64,000 nucleotides of DNA from Helicobacter pylori. GTDB taxonomy: Bacteria; Campylobacterota; Campylobacteria; Campylobacterales; Helicobacteraceae. The stretch spans positions 558,001 to 622,000 of the forward strand of contig NZ_LT635477.1 in the NCBI RefSeq assembly GCF_900120335.1, written 5' to 3'. Under the pieces are notes generated by a model, which searched no databases, was not told the origin of the DNA, and saw only the letters and a list, made by a program, of their open reading frames with translations. The position numbers and the translations under genes were made by a program. Shown piece by piece: positions 38,148-49,162 of this stretch; position 1 is the first letter of the stretch, and the number at the start of each line of letters is the position of its first letter.

Positions 38148-38360
38148 TTATAGTCTTGATTCGTAACGCCTTAACATGTAAAGACGCTTTAAGACCTTCT
38201 TTTTAGCGCTGATTTTTTGTTTTTTGCGTTTTTCAGTTTTAGACTCAAAGAACCTTCTAGCACGGCATTCTGTTACCACCAAATTGCGATCGGTTTGCTT
38301 TTTGAATCTCCTGTAAGCTTCATCAAACGCATCGCCTTCTCTAACCTTAATCCCTGGCAT
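38148..38360 (-). CDS. rpsU: 30S ribosomal protein S21
   Basis: 70 residues, very basic. I chose the ATG at 38360, preceded by AGAGGTGAT; the longer frame to 38405 crosses the promoter. [20 protein letters not shown] is a typical S21 start. The protein helps initiation on the 30S subunit. It is upstream of fabG by 38 bases. Confidence 0.97.
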
Positions 38361-38424
38361 ACTGCTATCACCTCTTTTCCATAGCTTAAAATCATTGCTT
38401 AACAATGGCTACAAACGAAATAAT

Positions 38425-38430
38425 ATTATA
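38425..38430 (-). promoter_or_regulatory. rpsU -10 box
   Basis: TATAAT on the minus strand (ATTATA at 38425-38430), 65 bases before the rpsU ATG, within an A+T-rich stretch. Confidence 0.5.
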
Positions 38431-38460
38431 TAAGACAGATTAACCGATTGTCAAGAATTT

Positions 38461-39711
38461 TCACTTTTTTCTAGCGATTTTGTTAATAAGGTTATAAGGA
38501 TCAAAGGCGACCGTCATATACACTTGGTAGGATTCTGACCAAGGCAAGCTCCTATCAAAGCCTCCACGCATCGCATTAAGCACGAAATTGATTCGAACGG
38601 ACGCAAAGTCGTTTTTCCAATTGTAATAAAAATCAAAACGATTGTATAAATTGGCTTGAAAGAATGGCACGCCACGATAAATGGGCGTGGGGCAGTAAGA
38701 AGGCGTGCAATACATTTCAACATATTGGTATTGGTTGTAAAAAGGCATTTCTGGGGTTTTAGCGAAATAAAATAAATTGTGTATTCCAAAGCCTTTGTAT
38801 TGAATCTCCACATCAAATTGTCCCCCCACGCTATTGATAAAAGGCACATTTTTGTGGATTTGCCTCAATCGGCTTGATTCAGAAACCATGCCAAAACTGG
38901 CATTGAGCTTTTCCATAAAGGGGGCGATGTCTAAAAGGCTTGTCCCTATGTAAGCGTTAAAATAAAGGCGATCCATAAGATAAATATTATTATTGTCAAT
39001 CGCTTTTTTTTCATTAAATTGCATGCCATCAGCCCCATTCAAAAGGTATTTGTCTTCGTTATGGAATAAGACAAAATACCCTCCAATACCCAATAAATCC
39101 TTAAAGAAATTATAAGCGACAGAGCCGTTCATTTGAAACCTATCCATCGCATTCCCATAAGGGTTTCTCCCGAATTTACAAGTGTTATAACAATTGCCTC
39201 CAAACCAATCTAGCATGAATTCCGCATGCCCATAATAGGGTTTTGAAGGCGAATAATGGTTTTGAAATTGTAATAAAAATCCCCTAGCGTTGGGATCTAT
39301 AAACCAATAATAAGGGGCAAAAATATTCAAACCATACCTCCCTAAGAGGTTTTTTCTAGGAAAGATGCCACCATAAAAAGTAAAACGCTTTCCCCTAGCC
39401 TTATAATACATCGTAGGCCCCCAACGATAGGGAAAATTAGTGCTGTAATTATGGAAGTTTTGAAAGAAATACGCCCCCACAGTCAGGCTTTGCTCCACAC
39501 CTCTTGTATAAAATTGGATCCCAAAATTTGGAGTCAAACGGGTTTTAAGATTGGTGTTAGTATTGACCCAATAAGGCGTTGAGCCTTCATGGTCCATGAT
39601 GAACATATTGAAACCCAGATTGTATTTAAAAATATTCCAATCAAAAGCATGCGAATTAACGGCTAGCAAACAGACTAGAGAAGAACGTTTTAAAAAGGTG
39701 TTTATTGCCAC
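38461..39711 (-). CDS. Predicted beta-barrel outer-membrane protein
   Basis: 416 residues. A signal peptide (SSLVCLLAVNSHA, cleavage about residue 22) is followed by aromatic-rich alternating sequence typical of beta-strands with Tyr/Phe/Trp-rich turns (for example FNMFIMDHEG, FTFYGGIFPRKN). Four cysteines form two close pairs (NCYNTCKF and YCTPSYCPTP). The start is GTG, with AGGGGT 6 bases upstream. The C-terminus ends in basic residues rather than Phe, so it is not of the Hop type. Exact substrate or function unknown. Confidence 0.75.
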   Translation of the reverse strand: MAINTFLKRSSLVCLLAVNSHAFDWNIFKYNLGFNMFIMDHEGSTPYWVNTNTNLKTRLTPNFGIQFYTRGVEQSLTVGAYFFQNFHNYSTNFPYRWGPTMYYKARGKRFTFYGGIFPRKNLLGRYGLNIFAPYYWFIDPNARGFLLQFQNHYSPSKPYYGHAEFMLDWFGGNCYNTCKFGRNPYGNAMDRFQMNGSVAYNFFKDLLGIGGYFVLFHNEDKYLLNGADGMQFNEKKAIDNNNIYLMDRLYFNAYIGTSLLDIAPFMEKLNASFGMVSESSRLRQIHKNVPFINSVGGQFDVEIQYKGFGIHNLFYFAKTPEMPFYNQYQYVEMYCTPSYCPTPIYRGVPFFQANLYNRFDFYYNWKNDFASVRINFVLNAMRGGFDRSLPWSESYQVYMTVAFDPYNLINKIARKK

Positions 39712-39847
39712 TTGTTACCCCTATGTCATCATTTTTTTGATAAAAAAGCTTATCTTGTAACCAATGGGTATTCTAGCACATCTAAAAATATTTTTCTTTA
39801 GATTTAATATAAAATGGCGTTTATTTCATGTTAGAATAGCCACTATG

Positions 39848-39859
39848 ATGTTACAACAT
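39848..39859. promoter_or_regulatory. Palindrome upstream of the ribbon-helix-helix gene
   Basis: ATGTT-AC-AACAT lies between a -10-like TAGAAT (39832-39837) and the ribosome site AAAGGA of the small regulator gene. The position suits a self-regulating operator. Only the palindrome is seen; binding is inference. Confidence 0.35.
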
Positions 39860-39882
39860 ACTAACTAAAAAAGGAAATTTTA

Positions 39883-40128
39883 ATGGAATTAGGAAATAAA
39901 AATATAAAACCCGGTCGTAAGCGTGTCGCTGTAGATGAGTTGAAACGCAATTTTTCAGTGACTTTTTATCTCTCTAAAGAAGAACATGATGTTTTGAGAC
40001 GCTTGGCTGACGAAGAGGTAGAAAGCGTCAATTCTTTTGTCAAACGCCACATTTTAAAAACGATCATTTACAAAAAAGGCACTAACCAAGATTCTTCTAT
40101 CAATTGTGATTCTTCTAGTAGGCTTTAA
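39883..40128 (+). CDS. Ribbon-helix-helix (CopG/Arc-type) DNA-binding protein
   Basis: 81 residues. A basic N-terminus (NIKPGRKRVAVDELKR) precedes the beta-strand FSVTFYLS and two helices (KEEHDVLRRLADEEV and VNSFVKRHILKTII), the ribbon-helix-helix layout. Such proteins bind DNA as dimers, often at their own promoter. It is a known conserved small RHH protein of H. pylori without a paired toxin. I see no toxin gene next to it. AAAGGAAATTTTA precedes the ATG. Confidence 0.85.
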   Translation: MELGNKNIKPGRKRVAVDELKRNFSVTFYLSKEEHDVLRRLADEEVESVNSFVKRHILKTIIYKKGTNQDSSINCDSSSRL

Positions 40129-40151
40129 GCCTACTTTAAGGTATTGGCTCT

Positions 40152-40799
40152 TTAAGAGCAACACCCACTAGAGCATTTAGTTTTAATCCCTACCGATGAG
40201 CGATCCATCAAGCAAAACCCTTTCCCTTCCAAATAGCGTTTCGCATCAAATCCGGCCACAAACAAGCCTCCAGCAAATAACGCCAAGTCTTTAACCACTA
40301 GCCTTCCAGCCCCAGAAAGCCATGGGAAATGCTGATTGACAAACACTTCTGGCGTTGTGAATAAAAAAGATAGGGTGGTAATCGTCATTCCAGCGACAAG
40401 CAAGCCACCAATCACGCCCATTAAAGGCATCCAAAGCCCCAAAAGCACCAAAATGCCTAGGATCATGATCGTAATCCCTAAACCTTCAGCCACTAAATAA
40501 GTGTGGTTTTCTTTATGCCATTCTTTGTTTTCAACGATTTTAGGGTCATCTTGCATTTCTTCTTGCATGGATTGGGATTCAGACATTTTGTGTTGTTTGT
40601 ATGCGGGTTTTTCAAATTTATACATGAAAGAAAAGAAAGGGGAGTTGGCCACAAAAGGGGCGATCCCTTCAGCCTCGTAAGGCACAAACTTAAGCCCTCC
40701 AATCCAAATAAAAATGATGAAAATAGCTATATGCATCAAATAGCCGCCTAGATTCTGGAGTTTTGTGATCACTTCAAGCAATGATTTTAACGCTTGCAT
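40152..40799 (-). CDS. DUF417 (RclC/YkgB-type) inner-membrane protein
   Basis: 215 residues with four hydrophobic segments: LMHIAIFIIFIWIGGLKF, LGITIMILGILVLLGL, MGVIGGLLVAGMTITTLSFLF and DLALFAGGLFVAG. FIWIGGLKFVPYEAEGIAPFVANSP is characteristic of DUF417. In E. coli RclC of this family helps survive reactive chlorine; a similar role here is inference. The end is cysteine-rich (CSSGCCS). It converges with the RHH gene, 23 bases between stops. Confidence 0.85.
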   Translation of the reverse strand: MQALKSLLEVITKLQNLGGYLMHIAIFIIFIWIGGLKFVPYEAEGIAPFVANSPFFSFMYKFEKPAYKQHKMSESQSMQEEMQDDPKIVENKEWHKENHTYLVAEGLGITIMILGILVLLGLWMPLMGVIGGLLVAGMTITTLSFLFTTPEVFVNQHFPWLSGAGRLVVKDLALFAGGLFVAGFDAKRYLEGKGFCLMDRSSVGIKTKCSSGCCS

Positions 40800-40895
40800 G
40801 GTTTTATTCCTTTAGGATATTTTTTATATTGCTAAAAACAGCCTAGGAATGATAGCGCATTATGTTTAATTACGACAAAATCATTTTGATTACCA

Positions 40896-41717
40896 TTATA
40901 AGAAATGATGATCAAAAACACCCATGCCTAAAACGCTCATGCCGATATAACGCGCGACTCCTTTATAAAAAATTTCATCATTTTTTAAAGAAAGCTCTAA
41001 AAATTCGTTGCTTTTAGGGATGAGAGTGGCTTTTTTAGGGGTGTTATAAAAAAGGCGCGCGGCGATAAAAACCGCTGCCATGCCTGTCCCGCAAGCCAGC
41101 GTGAAATCTTCAACCCCTCTTTCATAAGTTTGTAAAAAAATCGTCTCTTCATTTTCTATAAAAGCGATGTTAATATTAGCGTTAAATTCATGCCTTAAAG
41201 CCCTTAATTCCAGCGTGTTAAGGGAATTTAACCACTCTTTATTTTTCACAAACCCCACTAAATGCGGTACTCCTGTATTGATGAGATAGAACATAGGGAT
41301 ATTTTCTAAAACGCTGTTATTAGTAAAAAATTTTTTGCATCTTAAATTGGGTATGGTGTCTAGGATTTGATAGTTACCGAGATTGCTCTCTACGATGTTG
41401 GGCTCTTCTATGCGAATAGAAATCTCTCTTTTTCCGGCTAAAAAAACATGCTCTTTAGGGGCTATATTATGCTGGTAGGCAAATAACCCCACGCAACGGC
41501 TCGCATTCCCGCACATGCCCGCTTTAGAGCCGTCTGAATTGTAAAAATCCCATTCGTAGTCATAATCCTTACTCGGTAAGACGACTACAAGCCCATCAGC
41601 CCCAAAACCCTCATGCCTATGGCACACCTGTTTGGCTAAATTGGAAAAATCTTTTTTTTTGAAACTTTGAGCGATTAAAAAATCATTCCCGCTCCCTGAA
41701 TATTTGTAAAACACCAT
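40896..41717 (-). CDS. dapF: Diaminopimelate epimerase
   Basis: 273 residues. It converts LL- to meso-diaminopimelate for lysine and peptidoglycan. The two catalytic cysteines are in [10 protein letters not shown] (about residue 69) and LACGTGMAA (about residue 210). N-terminal YSGSGNDF is typical. Single gene, ATG with little visible ribosome site; divergent from the transporter gene. Confidence 0.97.
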   Translation of the reverse strand: MVFYKYSGSGNDFLIAQSFKKKDFSNLAKQVCHRHEGFGADGLVVVLPSKDYDYEWDFYNSDGSKAGMCGNASRCVGLFAYQHNIAPKEHVFLAGKREISIRIEEPNIVESNLGNYQILDTIPNLRCKKFFTNNSVLENIPMFYLINTGVPHLVGFVKNKEWLNSLNTLELRALRHEFNANINIAFIENEETIFLQTYERGVEDFTLACGTGMAAVFIAARLFYNTPKKATLIPKSNEFLELSLKNDEIFYKGVARYIGMSVLGMGVFDHHFL

Positions 41718-41831
41718 CTATACAAGCCTTTTTGATTTTAATTATAAGTTAAAAGAGGTTTTTTATCCTTAAAAGAGCGTTTTTTAGCTAACATTTGATA
41801 ATTTTTGGTTCAGTTTAATGGGGATAATTGC

Positions 41832-42881
41832 ATGAAAGCTCAGTATTTCTTTTGGATTCTTTTTTTGATTGGTTTTTATTGGATGCTTTATTTGTATCAA
41901 GATTTTTTAATGGACGCGCTGATCGCTGGGCTTTTGTGTGTGGGGCTTTTTCAAGTGAAAGTTTTTTTGAATAAACGCTTTTCTAATGTTATCAGTTCGT
42001 TTTTATGCGTTTTGGTTTTAGCGAGCGTTGTGATCGTGCCGTTGTATTTTATTGTTTATAAGGGTTCTAATGTCATTTTTGAAATCAATTTTGAAAAACT
42101 TTCAGCCTTAATCAAATGGCTTAAAGGGACAATCACCGAAAATCTATCGCATTTTCCTGCTATTCATGATGGGGTTAGCAAGTTTTTAGAAAATTTTAGC
42201 GCCGCTTCAATCACAGGCTATTTGTTGAAAGTGAGCAGTTATATTGGGAAATACAGCTTGAAACTCGTTACAGACGCTTTATTTATCTTGGGGTTATTGT
42301 TTTTCTTTTTTTACTATGGGGAGAAATTTTATCGTTATTTTTTAGGGGTCTTGCCTCTTGAAATGAATCAAAGTAAAAAGATTTTTGAAGAAGTGGCTGG
42401 GATTTTACGCATCGTGCTTTTAACTTCTCTCATCACGGTTATTTTAGAGGGCGTGGCGTTTGGGACGATGATAATATGGTTTGGGCATGACGGCTGGTCT
42501 TTAGGGATTTTATACGGCTTGGCGTCTTTAGTGCCGGCTGTTGGGGGGGCTTTGATTTGGATCCCTATAGCGATTTATGAGCTTTATCATGGGCATGTGA
42601 ATGAGGCTATTTTTATCGTTTTGTATTCCATTTTGCTAATTGGTGTGTTGATTGATAGCGTGATCAAGCCAATTTTAATCGTTTTTATCAAAAAAAGAAT
42701 CTTTAAAACCACCCTTAAAATCAATGAAATATTGATTTTCTTTTCTATGATTGCTGGGATTTCTCAATTTGGTTTTTGGGGGATTATTGTAGGGCCTACT
42801 ATCACGGCGTTTTTTATCGCGCTACTGCGATTGTATGAAAATTACTTTATTCAAAAGGAGCAAAAAGCATGCGAATGTTGA
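41832..42881 (+). CDS. AI-2E/PerM-family transporter
   Basis: 349 residues from the ATG at 41832 with GGGGAT upstream; a TTG at 41805 gives 358. Seven or eight hydrophobic segments are arranged as in the family: three N-terminal helices, a soluble middle part with NFEKLSALIKWLK, then further helices with LEGVAFGTMIIWFG, YGLASLVPAVGGALIWIPIA and GFWGIIVGPTITAFFIALLR. The family covers diverse exporters; the substrate here is not known. A small frame overlaps its 3' end. Confidence 0.9.
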   Translation: MKAQYFFWILFLIGFYWMLYLYQDFLMDALIAGLLCVGLFQVKVFLNKRFSNVISSFLCVLVLASVVIVPLYFIVYKGSNVIFEINFEKLSALIKWLKGTITENLSHFPAIHDGVSKFLENFSAASITGYLLKVSSYIGKYSLKLVTDALFILGLLFFFFYYGEKFYRYFLGVLPLEMNQSKKIFEEVAGILRIVLLTSLITVILEGVAFGTMIIWFGHDGWSLGILYGLASLVPAVGGALIWIPIAIYELYHGHVNEAIFIVLYSILLIGVLIDSVIKPILIVFIKKRIFKTTLKINEILIFFSMIAGISQFGFWGIIVGPTITAFFIALLRLYENYFIQKEQKACEC

Positions 42882-43000
42882 ATAAAAATAACGCATGCGT
42901 TTACATGCCAATCACGCAAAATAATGACAATGAAAATCATGTAAAAAGTGCGGACATTATCCACTCTTTCATTCCGCCGGCAAGAACGCTTAAAAATTAA
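42869..43000 (+). CDS. 43-residue small protein coupled to the transporter gene
   Basis: A complete frame from ATG at 42869 to TAA at 43000 overlaps the last 13 bases of the transporter gene. AAAAGGAG sits 8 bases upstream, one of the best ribosome sites in this stretch. The product is soluble and polar (NNACVYMPITQNND, then ADIIHSFIPPARTLKN), with one cysteine and no membrane segment. No family recognised. The coupling and ribosome site argue for translation. Confidence 0.5.
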   Translation: MRMLNKNNACVYMPITQNNDNENHVKSADIIHSFIPPARTLKN

Positions 43001-43586
43001 GCCAATGGAGTGGGCTTGCTTTGAAATTATAATATAAATCTAATGCAAAGAATGTTGAATAACTAAAAAGCGCAGAAAAAGATCAATTAGTGTTTTGAAT
43101 CACACAAAGAGAAGCCCACGCATTTTCCGACCCCGCAAAGCTATTACAAAAGAAAAAGACCTTAACTCTTTAAACTCTTTTGCTAATCCTACCATAAAAT
43201 CCATTCAGTGCGCTAAAACACCCTAACGCATAAAAAAAGGCTTATACATGGTTAAGGTGGAGCTTTTGAAACATTTGTTTTTTGACAAGCTATTCAGTGG
43301 GTTTTTTAGGGGAGTTAGTCGCTTGCGACCCACTAACCACGACAAAAGCGAAAGAGCCATTTGTCTTTCAACCCTTAAAATCTTGATCATTCTAACGCGC
43401 CAATCCAAATGTAAAAGATAAGAATGCTAAAGAGCAAAAAGCTTCGCTATTTATTGCCCAAAGCGCATTAAACACCACCACGACTATGAAACCAATGACT
43501 AACGAACTATTAATAGGATTACAAAACGCGCTAAAAATAACAGCCTTTTCAAGGGATAAGTAAAACTTAGCCTTAAGGGAGTGGTT
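43001..43586. other. Gene-poor stretch with decayed coding traces
   Basis: About 585 bases between the small coupled frame and the radical-SAM gene. Plus-strand frames look coding but are broken: EAHAFSDPAKLLQKK near 43125-43175, a 60-codon frame from ATG at 43248 (VKVELLKHLFFDKLFSGFF), and ASLFIAQSALNTTTTMKPM with TNELLIGLQNALKI ending at about 43563. They are in different frames with no ribosome sites. This suggests a degraded gene of unknown family. Confidence 0.35.
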
Positions 43587-44474
43587 TCATTTTTTATAGC
43601 GGATCAAAGGATAAGAGCAGTTTTTGCATAAAAGTTCTAACGCTTCGCCCTTTAAAAAATGGGTTTTGATAGCCATAGCTTTTTGGCTGTTTAAGACATC
43701 TTTTAGGGGCGTATGGTTTAAATCGCCAAGGTTGATATGAGCTTGCGTGTCCATGCAGCACGGCACGACAACGCCATTAGATAAAATAGCGATTTGTTTA
43801 ATAAGCCCATAGCAATAGGGGATTTTTGATTCCTGGTTTAAAGGGTTTGGGGCGTTCAAATTCGGCCATTTAAAGGTCTTTTGGATATTCAAAAAACTTT
43901 TTTTAAACAAACGAACGCGGCCTTGCGATTTTAGAGTCTCTAAAGAAACGCATTCAAAGCTTTCTAAAAAAGGCTTGATCAAATTCTGGTGTTTTTCAAG
44001 AGTGCTATCTTGAATGCGTAAATTCAAAAACACTTCGCTATTTTTTTCACATTTGTAGCGGCAAAATTCTAAAATTTTTTGGATATAGCGGTGCTGGTTG
44101 AGTTTGTTATGATTGTCTAGCCCTGCGTCTAAAGAAATAGAAATTTGATAGATTGCATCTTGTAATAGCGTCTCAAAATCGTGCAAATACACCCCGCTAG
44201 TAACCAGATCCACTTTCAAAAAAAAGCGTTTAGCGGCGTTGAGATAGCGGTTTAAATTTTTGAGTTTGCAAGGATCGCCTAAGACATGAAAGGTGATGAT
44301 TGGGGTTAGGGGGGCCGCTTCTTTGCAAATTTTTTCAAACAATTCTAAAGGCATCACGCCTCTGATATTTTTAGGGTTGGGGCAAAAACCGCACTGCAAC
44401 CCGCAAATATCGCTTAATTCTATATAGATTTTTTTAAAAAGTTTCTTGTTGGGTGTCAATTCTTGAAAAGACAC
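43587..44474 (-). CDS. Radical-SAM protein with SPASM-like C-terminus
   Basis: 295 residues. The iron-sulfur motif CGLQCGFC (CxxxCxxC, about residues 24-31) is near the N-terminus and FHVLGDP follows. C-terminal cysteines (VPCCMD and LLCKNCSYP) suggest a second cluster as in SPASM/twitch proteins. Substrate unknown. The start overlaps the ychF stop by one base, placing it as the last gene of a long minus-strand run. Confidence 0.85.
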   Translation of the reverse strand: MSFQELTPNKKLFKKIYIELSDICGLQCGFCPNPKNIRGVMPLELFEKICKEAAPLTPIITFHVLGDPCKLKNLNRYLNAAKRFFLKVDLVTSGVYLHDFETLLQDAIYQISISLDAGLDNHNKLNQHRYIQKILEFCRYKCEKNSEVFLNLRIQDSTLEKHQNLIKPFLESFECVSLETLKSQGRVRLFKKSFLNIQKTFKWPNLNAPNPLNQESKIPYCYGLIKQIAILSNGVVVPCCMDTQAHINLGDLNHTPLKDVLNSQKAMAIKTHFLKGEALELLCKNCSYPLIRYKK

Positions 44475-45574
44475 TAGACATTGAAGCGAAAATGCAACAC
44501 ATCGCCATCTTGAACGATATAATCCTTACCTTCAATGCGTAACGCCCCCTTTTCTTTCGCGCCGGCTTCGCCCTTATAAGCGATAAAGTCATCATAACTG
44601 ATGGTTTCAGCTCTAATGAAGCCTTTTTCAAAATCCTTATGGATCACCCCAGCAGCCACAGGCGCGCTAGAGCCTTTTTTAATCGTCCATGAACGCACTT
44701 CCTTGACTCCAGCGGTAAAATAATTGATCAAGCCTAATTCCTTAAAACTCAAACGAATGGTCTTTTCTAGCCCGCTTTCTTCTACGCCCAAACTTTGCAA
44801 AAATTCTTTGACTTCATCTCCACTCATAGAAACCATTTCTTCTTCCAATTTAGCGCACAAGGCGACAAACTCGCTATTTTGCTCTTTCGCATGGTCTTTG
44901 ACTTTTTTGGCATGCTCGTTGAGAATATTTAAATCTTCTTCGCCCACATTAGCGACATAGATCATTTTTTTATGGGATAAAAAACGCAATTCCTTGTCCA
45001 ACTCCAAAAAAGCCTCGCTCGTGTTTAAGGGGAAAGTTTTCGCCGGTTTTAATTCTTCTAAATGCGTTTTTAAACTCAAAGCGCATTCTAAAAGATTTTT
45101 AGCGTCTTTTGAGCTTTTTAGGGCTTTTTGCAAGCGATCGATCCTTTTGTCTAAAATGGCAATGTCCGCTAAAATCAACTCCAATTCAATAGTTTCTATA
45201 TCATTTAGGGGGTCAATTTTATCGTTCACATGTGCGATATTGTCATCTTCAAAACAGCGCACCACTTGCAAGATCACTTCGCATTCCTTGATATTGGCTA
45301 AAAACTGATTGCCTAAACCCTCCCCCTTGCTCGCTCCCTTAATCAATCCGGCAATATCCACAAATTCCACCACAGAATGCAAAATGCGTTCAGGCTTTAC
45401 GATTTGAGCCAACGCATCAAGCCGCCTGTCAGGCACATTCACAATGGCTTTATTGGGTTCAATGGTGCAAAAAGGGTAGTTCGCGCTTTGGGCGTTTTGG
45501 GTTTTGGTGAGCGCGTTAAAGGTGCTGGATTTGCCCACATTAGGCAAACCCACAATGCCTACAGACAAGCCCAT
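44474..45574 (-). CDS. ychF: Ribosome-binding ATPase YchF (Obg family)
   Basis: 366 residues, full length. The nucleotide motif GLPNVGKSSTFNALT is at the N-terminus, and DIAGLIKGASKGEGLGNQFL follows. A coiled coil and a C-terminal TGS domain (RAETISYDDFIAYKG, GDVLHFRFNV) complete the fold. YchF prefers ATP, binds ribosomes and modulates translation and oxidative-stress responses. It starts 1 base after the pepA stop. Confidence 0.98.
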   Translation of the reverse strand: MGLSVGIVGLPNVGKSSTFNALTKTQNAQSANYPFCTIEPNKAIVNVPDRRLDALAQIVKPERILHSVVEFVDIAGLIKGASKGEGLGNQFLANIKECEVILQVVRCFEDDNIAHVNDKIDPLNDIETIELELILADIAILDKRIDRLQKALKSSKDAKNLLECALSLKTHLEELKPAKTFPLNTSEAFLELDKELRFLSHKKMIYVANVGEEDLNILNEHAKKVKDHAKEQNSEFVALCAKLEEEMVSMSGDEVKEFLQSLGVEESGLEKTIRLSFKELGLINYFTAGVKEVRSWTIKKGSSAPVAAGVIHKDFEKGFIRAETISYDDFIAYKGEAGAKEKGALRIEGKDYIVQDGDVLHFRFNV

Positions 45575-45575
45575 T

Positions 45576-47692
<2,117 letters not shown>

Positions 47693-47706
47693 AACTCACC
47701 CTTATC

Positions 47707-48246
47707 CTAGCACTCTAACAAACAAAAAGTCTTCACTCGCTCTTCTAAAAGTTGGATACCCGGTAATTCTTTTAACCCTATCAAAAAGCATGCTTCTACG
47801 CATTCAGCTTGTAGGGCTTTGATAAGCTCAAGGCTCGCTAAAGCTGTGCCTCCAGTGGCTAACAAATCATCAATTAACACCACCCTTACCCCCTTAATTC
47901 CCCTAAAAGCGTCAGAGTGGATTTCTATGCTATCGCTCCCGTATTCTAGGCTGTAGCTTTGAGACAAGGTGTGCGCAGGGAGCTTGCCCTTTTTCCTCAC
48001 AGGCACAAAACCCACCCCAAGCGCATAAGCTAAAGCAGAGCCTAAAATAAACCCCCTCGCTTCAATGCCCACGATAAAGTCTATATTGAGAGCGAGATAG
48101 CGTTTTTTGAGCGCGTCAATGAGTTTGTTAAAGAGTTTAGGGTAGTTGAGTAGCGTGGTAATGTCTTTGAATAAAATCCCTTTTTTAGGGTAATCTTTCA
48201 CTTCTCTGATGCTTTGTAAAAGTTCTTCTTTGAGCGTTTCATTCAT
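47707..48246 (-). CDS. apt: Adenine phosphoribosyltransferase
   Basis: 179 residues. Salvages adenine to AMP with PRPP. Motifs: DITTLLNYPKLF, VGIEARGFILGSALAYALG, VPVRKKGKLP and the PRPP-binding VVLIDDLLATGGTALA. Full length. ATG with GGAAATCAAA upstream. It lies 14 bases upstream of dedA. Confidence 0.97.
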   Translation of the reverse strand: MNETLKEELLQSIREVKDYPKKGILFKDITTLLNYPKLFNKLIDALKKRYLALNIDFIVGIEARGFILGSALAYALGVGFVPVRKKGKLPAHTLSQSYSLEYGSDSIEIHSDAFRGIKGVRVVLIDDLLATGGTALASLELIKALQAECVEACFLIGLKELPGIQLLEERVKTFCLLEC

Positions 48247-48303
48247 TTTGATTTCCTTTAATATAACGGATTGGTTGTAGAATTTTGGTTTATTATAGCG
48301 TTT

Positions 48304-48636
48304 TTAAAGGAGAGCTTCTATTTTTTGCTCCAATTCTTTAATACGATTTTTATATTTATCCGATTCGCCTTTGTATTCAGAGTTGCGTTGTTTAAGGGCT
48401 TTTAATTCTGTTTTTAACGAGCTCATTTCTTGGGTAAGAATATCAATATTACCCAAAGCTCTTTGGAGTTGCAACTGGTGTTTTTGGATCAAAATTTCAG
48501 CTTCTTGTAGGGTGAGCTTCATGGACGCATTGGTGCGTTCTTGCCGTTTAGCCACGGTTTTAAAAAAGAAGGTGCGCACGCCCATATAAAGGATAAAAAC
48601 AACAGCGATAGTGATGATAAACCATTGGGTAAACAT
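48304..48636 (-). CDS. Small membrane-anchored coiled-coil protein
   Basis: 110 residues. One N-terminal transmembrane helix (WFIITIAVVFILYMGV) is followed by a basic patch and a long coiled coil (residues ~40-108, Leu/Glu/Lys/Gln heptads). No enzyme motifs. It is probably a bitopic scaffold of unknown partner. Same strand as apt and rpiB with gaps of about 50 bases. Confidence 0.75.
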   Translation of the reverse strand: MFTQWFIITIAVVFILYMGVRTFFFKTVAKRQERTNASMKLTLQEAEILIQKHQLQLQRALGNIDILTQEMSSLKTELKALKQRNSEYKGESDKYKNRIKELEQKIEALL

Positions 48637-48686
48637 TCTATTAAAATATCCTTTTAGCGAAACGATGCAATTATACTATATTAGCC

Positions 48687-49142
48687 CTATGATTTCAGCG
48701 ATTCATCTAGCTTTTGGATACGCAACACATGACGGCCTTGTTCAAATTCTGTAGAGAAAAACGCTTCCAAAATGCTTTCTGCTACGCCGATACCGCTAAT
48801 CTTTTCGCCCAAGCACAAGACATTGGCGTTATTGTGCAAGCGAGTCATTTTGGCCATGTAGGCATCAAGGCACAAGGCGGCTCTAATACCCTTAAAGCGA
48901 TTAGCGCCCATGCTCATGCCTATCCCTGTAGCGCACACTAAAATGCCATAGCTTTGCGGATTTTCTAAGACCTTTTGGCACACTAATTTGGCGTAATCAG
49001 GGTAATCCACCCTCATAGTGGGTAAAAAAGCTTGGACTTTAAAACGCTTGTCTTCTAAAAAATGTTTAACAAATTCTGCAAGATGTAACCCTGCATGATC
49101 GCTTCCTATAAAAACTTGAGCGGTATTTAAGGGCTTATTCAT
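48687..49142 (-). CDS. rpiB: Ribose-5-phosphate isomerase B
   Basis: 151 residues. Interconverts ribose 5-phosphate and ribulose 5-phosphate. Motifs: IGSDHAGLHLAEFVK at the N-terminus, VDYPDYAKLV and CATGIGMSMGANRFKGIRAALC containing the catalytic Cys. Full length for the family. Confidence 0.96.
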   Translation of the reverse strand: MNKPLNTAQVFIGSDHAGLHLAEFVKHFLEDKRFKVQAFLPTMRVDYPDYAKLVCQKVLENPQSYGILVCATGIGMSMGANRFKGIRAALCLDAYMAKMTRLHNNANVLCLGEKISGIGVAESILEAFFSTEFEQGRHVLRIQKLDESLKS

Positions 49143-49162
49143 AAGCTCTCCTTGATAAAAGA

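Noticed and set aside
43223..43408. 61-codon minus-strand frame
   Set aside because: No ribosome site and no protein-like features; the plus strand at this place looks more coding.
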